A program made the translations under genes and the position numbers. This document shows, piece after piece, positions 61,181 through 64,000 of a DNA stretch of 64,000 nucleotides (positions within the stretch are counted from its first letter, which is position 1; every line of letters starts with the position of its first letter). A model generated the notes under the pieces. The model was given only the letters and a program-made list of their open reading frames with translations. It made no database searches and was not told where the DNA came from. Source of the stretch: Methylophaga sp. UBA3192. Lineage in GTDB: Bacteria; Pseudomonadota; Gammaproteobacteria; Nitrosococcales; Methylophagaceae. Where the stretch lies: assembly GCA_002363955.1 (NCBI GenBank), contig DEXE01000006.1, positions 186,001-250,000 on the forward strand, read 5' to 3'.

Positions 61181-63172
61181 ATGAAAAAAACTTTTATTAG
61201 CAGCCTGATTGTGTCTGCTCTACCGTTATCTGTGGTCTTTGCCGAGACTGATAATGAACCCGCCGCCCGTATTGATCCTTTAGTGGTATTAGGTACACGT
61301 CCGGATTATGCCGATGAAAATCTGGCCGGTTCACAGGATATTATCTCGCGAGAAGAGTTATCCATCAGTCATGTGAACAACACCATGGAGCTGTTTACCA
61401 AAATTCCCGGTGTTTATTTTGCCCGATACAATCAGGGCATTATCAACACCGATATCGGCATTCGTGGCTTTGCCGCTGAGGGAAGTACTCCGCACGCCAA
61501 GCTGTTAATCGATGGTATTCCATCCAATCTGCATAACGGCTACAGCGAGATGGATCAACTGTTTCCGGGTAATATTGACACCATTCAGGTTTATAAAGGC
61601 AATAGTGATCCGCGTTATGGCACATTTAACGTAGCCGGTAATTACAATATTGCCACTCGCTCAGATATAGCGCGTGAAGTTGAAGTCACCCTTGGCAGTT
61701 ATAACGCACGTGAGATACAAGGCTATTGGGGAGAACAAACCGGTAACCTGCAACACAGCTATTTTGCCGGTTATCGTGAATCGGAAGGTTACCGGGATAA
61801 TTACGATATTGATAAATACAGTGTGGGTGGCCGCTGGTTTTATGATTTATCTGACGATACCTCGCTCGGTTTTATTGCCCGAGTCGCCGAGTATGATGCC
61901 GATGCGCCGGGTTATCTGACCCAAGAAGAAGCCCGTAAACATCCGACCCGATCAGCTGCCTATGCAAGACAGGATGGCGGTGATAAGGAAACCCAATCCT
62001 ACAGTCTGCATTTTGATACCGCCTTACGTAATGATCTGACCTGGTCAGCCAAAGCCTATTACAACTATTACGAGCGTGAGCGTTGGGTGAGGTTCAGTGA
62101 GGCTGGTTCATTGGCCAATCGTTATGATGAGCAGGATCATTATGGTTTTATCTCAACCTTATCATGGGATATCAATGAGCAGTGGGCATTAAACTGGGGG
62201 CTGGATATCGAGCGCCAGGATGTATTGGAGCAGCGCTTCGGCACCATCGGCAATGTCCGCGAACGTGATACCAGTAATGTATCGCGTAACTTTGATTATG
62301 ATTTTGTCAGCAAAGGCACTTATCTGCAGGTATCTCACGCACCGAATGAGTTTATAGCCTGGAATGCAGCTGTTCGGGCTGATCGAATTGATGGGGATTT
62401 TAAACAGCGTAATGCAGCGGGGGAGGTGATCAGTAATCAAGATAGTTATGACTATGGCACCATTGTGCAACCCAAATTTAATCTGTTCCTCTACCCAACT
62501 GATCAACTGACGTTATTTGCCAATGCTGGACGCAGTTTTCAACACCCGGTCAGCAGTAGTGCCTATACCGATGGCGATCGTTCTGCACGTGATGTCTCGG
62601 TCAATGATGGCTGGGAACTGGGGGTGAAGTGGATGCCAACCTATAGCCTCGAGTTACGATTATCCTATTGGGAACAAAAGGCTAAGGATGAGTTTATATT
62701 GGTTGATGGCCTGGCTCAAAACGTAGGTAAAACCCTGCGTCAGGGAGCTGACTTTGGTATGAGCTGGATGGCAACTGAGAAACTGACTCTATGGGGTAAC
62801 TTCAGCGCCGTGGATTCAGAAATTCAAAGTCCTGGTGCTGATCGCGGCAATGATTTACGCAGTATTCCATCCTACACAGCTTCAACAGGTGTGAGTTACT
62901 TGTTTACCCCGGCACTGACCGGGCGTCTGCATTACGATGCTCAGGGCTCGTCTTATATCAACGAAGCCAATAGTGGTGGCAAGTTTGGTAAATACAATCT
63001 GGTTAATGCGAGCATGGATTATGCAACCAGTTGGGGCAATATTAACTTCCAGGTCAATAATCTGTTCAACGAATACGATGAGTATGTCTACGACAATGGT
63101 GGCGTTGATGGGGTGATTTATTCACCGGGTGATGGCGTCAATGCCAGTGTCTCAGTAGCTTATAAATTCTGA
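61181..63172 (+). CDS. TonB-dependent outer-membrane receptor
   Basis: About 663 aa. Signal peptide MKKTFISSLIVSALPLSVVF (cleavage about FAE), a putative TonB box near DPLVVLGT, a plug domain with DIGIRGFAAEGSTPHAKLLI and TIQVYKGNSDPRYGTFNVAG, and a 22-strand barrel ending in Phe (VSVAYKF). Sandwiched between the ABC ATPase and permease genes behind Zur operator 2, so it probably imports zinc or a zinc chelate across the outer membrane. The ATG at 61181 has AAGGA seven bases upstream; an ATG at 61178 is nearly equivalent. Confidence 0.88.
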   Translation: MKKTFISSLIVSALPLSVVFAETDNEPAARIDPLVVLGTRPDYADENLAGSQDIISREELSISHVNNTMELFTKIPGVYFARYNQGIINTDIGIRGFAAEGSTPHAKLLIDGIPSNLHNGYSEMDQLFPGNIDTIQVYKGNSDPRYGTFNVAGNYNIATRSDIAREVEVTLGSYNAREIQGYWGEQTGNLQHSYFAGYRESEGYRDNYDIDKYSVGGRWFYDLSDDTSLGFIARVAEYDADAPGYLTQEEARKHPTRSAAYARQDGGDKETQSYSLHFDTALRNDLTWSAKAYYNYYERERWVRFSEAGSLANRYDEQDHYGFISTLSWDINEQWALNWGLDIERQDVLEQRFGTIGNVRERDTSNVSRNFDYDFVSKGTYLQVSHAPNEFIAWNAAVRADRIDGDFKQRNAAGEVISNQDSYDYGTIVQPKFNLFLYPTDQLTLFANAGRSFQHPVSSSAYTDGDRSARDVSVNDGWELGVKWMPTYSLELRLSYWEQKAKDEFILVDGLAQNVGKTLRQGADFGMSWMATEKLTLWGNFSAVDSEIQSPGADRGNDLRSIPSYTASTGVSYLFTPALTGRLHYDAQGSSYINEANSGGKFGKYNLVNASMDYATSWGNINFQVNNLFNEYDEYVYDNGGVDGVIYSPGDGVNASVSVAYKF

Positions 63173-63174
63173 TT

Positions 63175-64000
63175 ATGAAACATCCGATAGTCGAAATCGC
63201 TCGTCATGAGCTGATCACCCAATGGCGCAGCCAGACCCTGAAAATCCTGTTGCCATTGTTATTGGTGTTAACGGCATTAATTGCGTTTTCCCATTGGCAA
63301 CAGCAGGAGGATTTTATTGAAGCGCAAACCATCTGGCAGCAGCAGAATGATGCTGAATGGGAAGCACAGCCAGATCGACATCCGCATCGTGCAGCACATT
63401 ACGGCACGATGGTGTTTCGCATCATCTCACCACTGAGTTTTATTGATAGCGGGGTGAATCCGTTTGTCGGTAATGCCTTGTTTCTGGAAGCGCATCGGCA
63501 AAACAGCAGCAGCTTTAAACAATATGTCAGCAGCACGGCCTATATGGGACTGGGCTATCTGTCAGGGGCGACGATTATTCTGGTGATCTGGCCGCTGGTA
63601 TTGATCGCTCTGGCCTTTAATAGTGTGAGTGGTGAACGTGGTCATGGCACATTACGTCAACTGGTCTCGCAAGGCATCAGTGTCAGGCAGCTTTTATTCG
63701 GCAAAACGCTGGCTTACAGTCTGATCTCACTGATTTTTCTGTTAGTGATTTTCAGTATTGCTATTGGCTTTATGCTGTTATCGCATGTGCATGGCAGCGA
63801 TGTGTTACGCATGGGCTTGATGTTTGTTTTATATCTGTTTTATTGCCTGTTATGGACCATCACGGTGGTGCTGTTTTCTAACTGGTGTCGCACCAATCAG
63901 CAAAGCCTTTCCGCATTGTTACTATTCTGGTTATTGACGGTTATTGTGATGCCTAAAATGGCTAACAGTGTGGCAGAGATGCAATATCCGATGCCGGATC
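63175..64000 (+). CDS. ABC-2 type permease (DUF3526-like), runs off the window
   Basis: At least 275 aa, cut by the window end. N terminus HPIVEIARHELITQWRSQTLK, then a first helix (about 20-40), a periplasmic loop with RIISPLSFIDSGVNPFVG, and helices at about 123-147, 180-205, 210-235. NSVSGERGHGTLRQLVSQG is the cytoplasmic hallmark of ABC-2/NosY-type permeases. It is two bases after the TonB receptor stop and should pair with the ATPase at 60,469; a second permease is expected downstream, outside the window. Confidence 0.85.
   Translation, partial: MKHPIVEIARHELITQWRSQTLKILLPLLLVLTALIAFSHWQQQEDFIEAQTIWQQQNDAEWEAQPDRHPHRAAHYGTMVFRIISPLSFIDSGVNPFVGNALFLEAHRQNSSSFKQYVSSTAYMGLGYLSGATIILVIWPLVLIALAFNSVSGERGHGTLRQLVSQGISVRQLLFGKTLAYSLISLIFLLVIFSIAIGFMLLSHVHGSDVLRMGLMFVLYLFYCLLWTITVVLFSNWCRTNQQSLSALLLFWLLTVIVMPKMANSVAEMQYPMPD

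Noticed and set aside
1..64000. CRISPR array, prophage, integrase or transposase
   Set aside because: No spaced direct repeats, phage genes, integrase or transposase are visible; the only mobile DNA is the palindromic element and its remnant.

Overview
The window reads as chromosomal DNA of a gammaproteobacterium with moderate G+C (roughly mid to upper 40s percent by eye). The evidence is gene order typical of that class: recA-recX-alaS-lysC-csrA-tRNA-Ser-tRNA-Arg, rpe-gph-trpE-trpG-trpD-trpC beside a crp-like gene, tsaB-cmoA-cmoB, and cysTWA-cysB. A marine methylotroph or sulfur-oxidiser relative (Methylophaga-like) is a guess; no diagnostic metabolic gene is present. There is no phage, integrase, IS transposase or CRISPR array. 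Almost all of the window is dense coding sequence.

Layout. 0.1-4.5 kb: YbaL-type cation/proton antiporter, RNase J-like nuclease, Arg-rich small protein, RssA-like patatin. 4.7-10.8 kb: four-gene peptide-type ABC transporter with a membrane-anchored binding protein, two permeases carrying extra membrane helices, and a fused double ATPase. 10.9-13.6 kb: periplasmic glutathione peroxidase and a membrane diguanylate cyclase. 13.8-20.5 kb (minus strand): pncC, recA, recX, alaS, lysC, csrA, tRNA-Ser(GCU), tRNA-Arg(ACG). 20.5-24.2 kb: mutS, then YcgL, VOC and OsmC proteins. 24.3-30.3 kb: Crp-like regulator and the rpe-gph-trpEGDC block. 30.4-39.5 kb: DUF3530 protein, spermidine-synthase-like protein, L,D-transpeptidase, YgiQ, a 269-bp non-autonomous palindromic element, cytochrome b561, YceI, small proteins, tsaB-cmoA-cmoB. 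39.5-43.7 kb: small secreted and Cys-rich proteins, ZIP transporter, GNAT, SLC13 permease. 44.0-52.3 kb: sulfate region with porin, sulfate-binding protein, TOBE protein, hydrolase, 1-Cys peroxiredoxin, then a leader ORF and cysT-cysW-cysA-cysB. 52.3-56.6 kb: lipocalin, voltage-gated cation channel with an acidic filter, tandem ribbon-helix-helix regulator, and a PAS-GGDEF-EAL protein with a C-terminal CZB-like zinc-binding domain. 56.6-64.0 kb: a zinc-starvation island.

The zinc island is the most interesting part. Two matching near-palindromes sharing TGATATATC (56.62 and 60.39 kb) look like Zur operators. The first sits on the promoter of a tightly packed operon: MerC-like protein, zinc-independent DksA2 paralogue, COG0523 GTPase, DUF1826 protein (with a HxD...H...R pattern like Fe(II)/2-oxoglutarate oxygenases), His-rich DUF2796 (ZrgA-like) periplasmic protein, and Zur itself. 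The second precedes an ABC ATPase, a TonB-dependent receptor and an ABC-2 type permease that runs off the window. Together they look like a zinc-sparing and zinc-uptake programme with no ZnuA-type binding protein in view, and the neighbouring c-di-GMP enzyme may add zinc sensing. Other points to check are the natural Cav-like selectivity filter, the tandem Arc-like repressor with a TACCA/TGGTA half-site cluster, and the mobile element whose end supplies the stop codon of two different genes.
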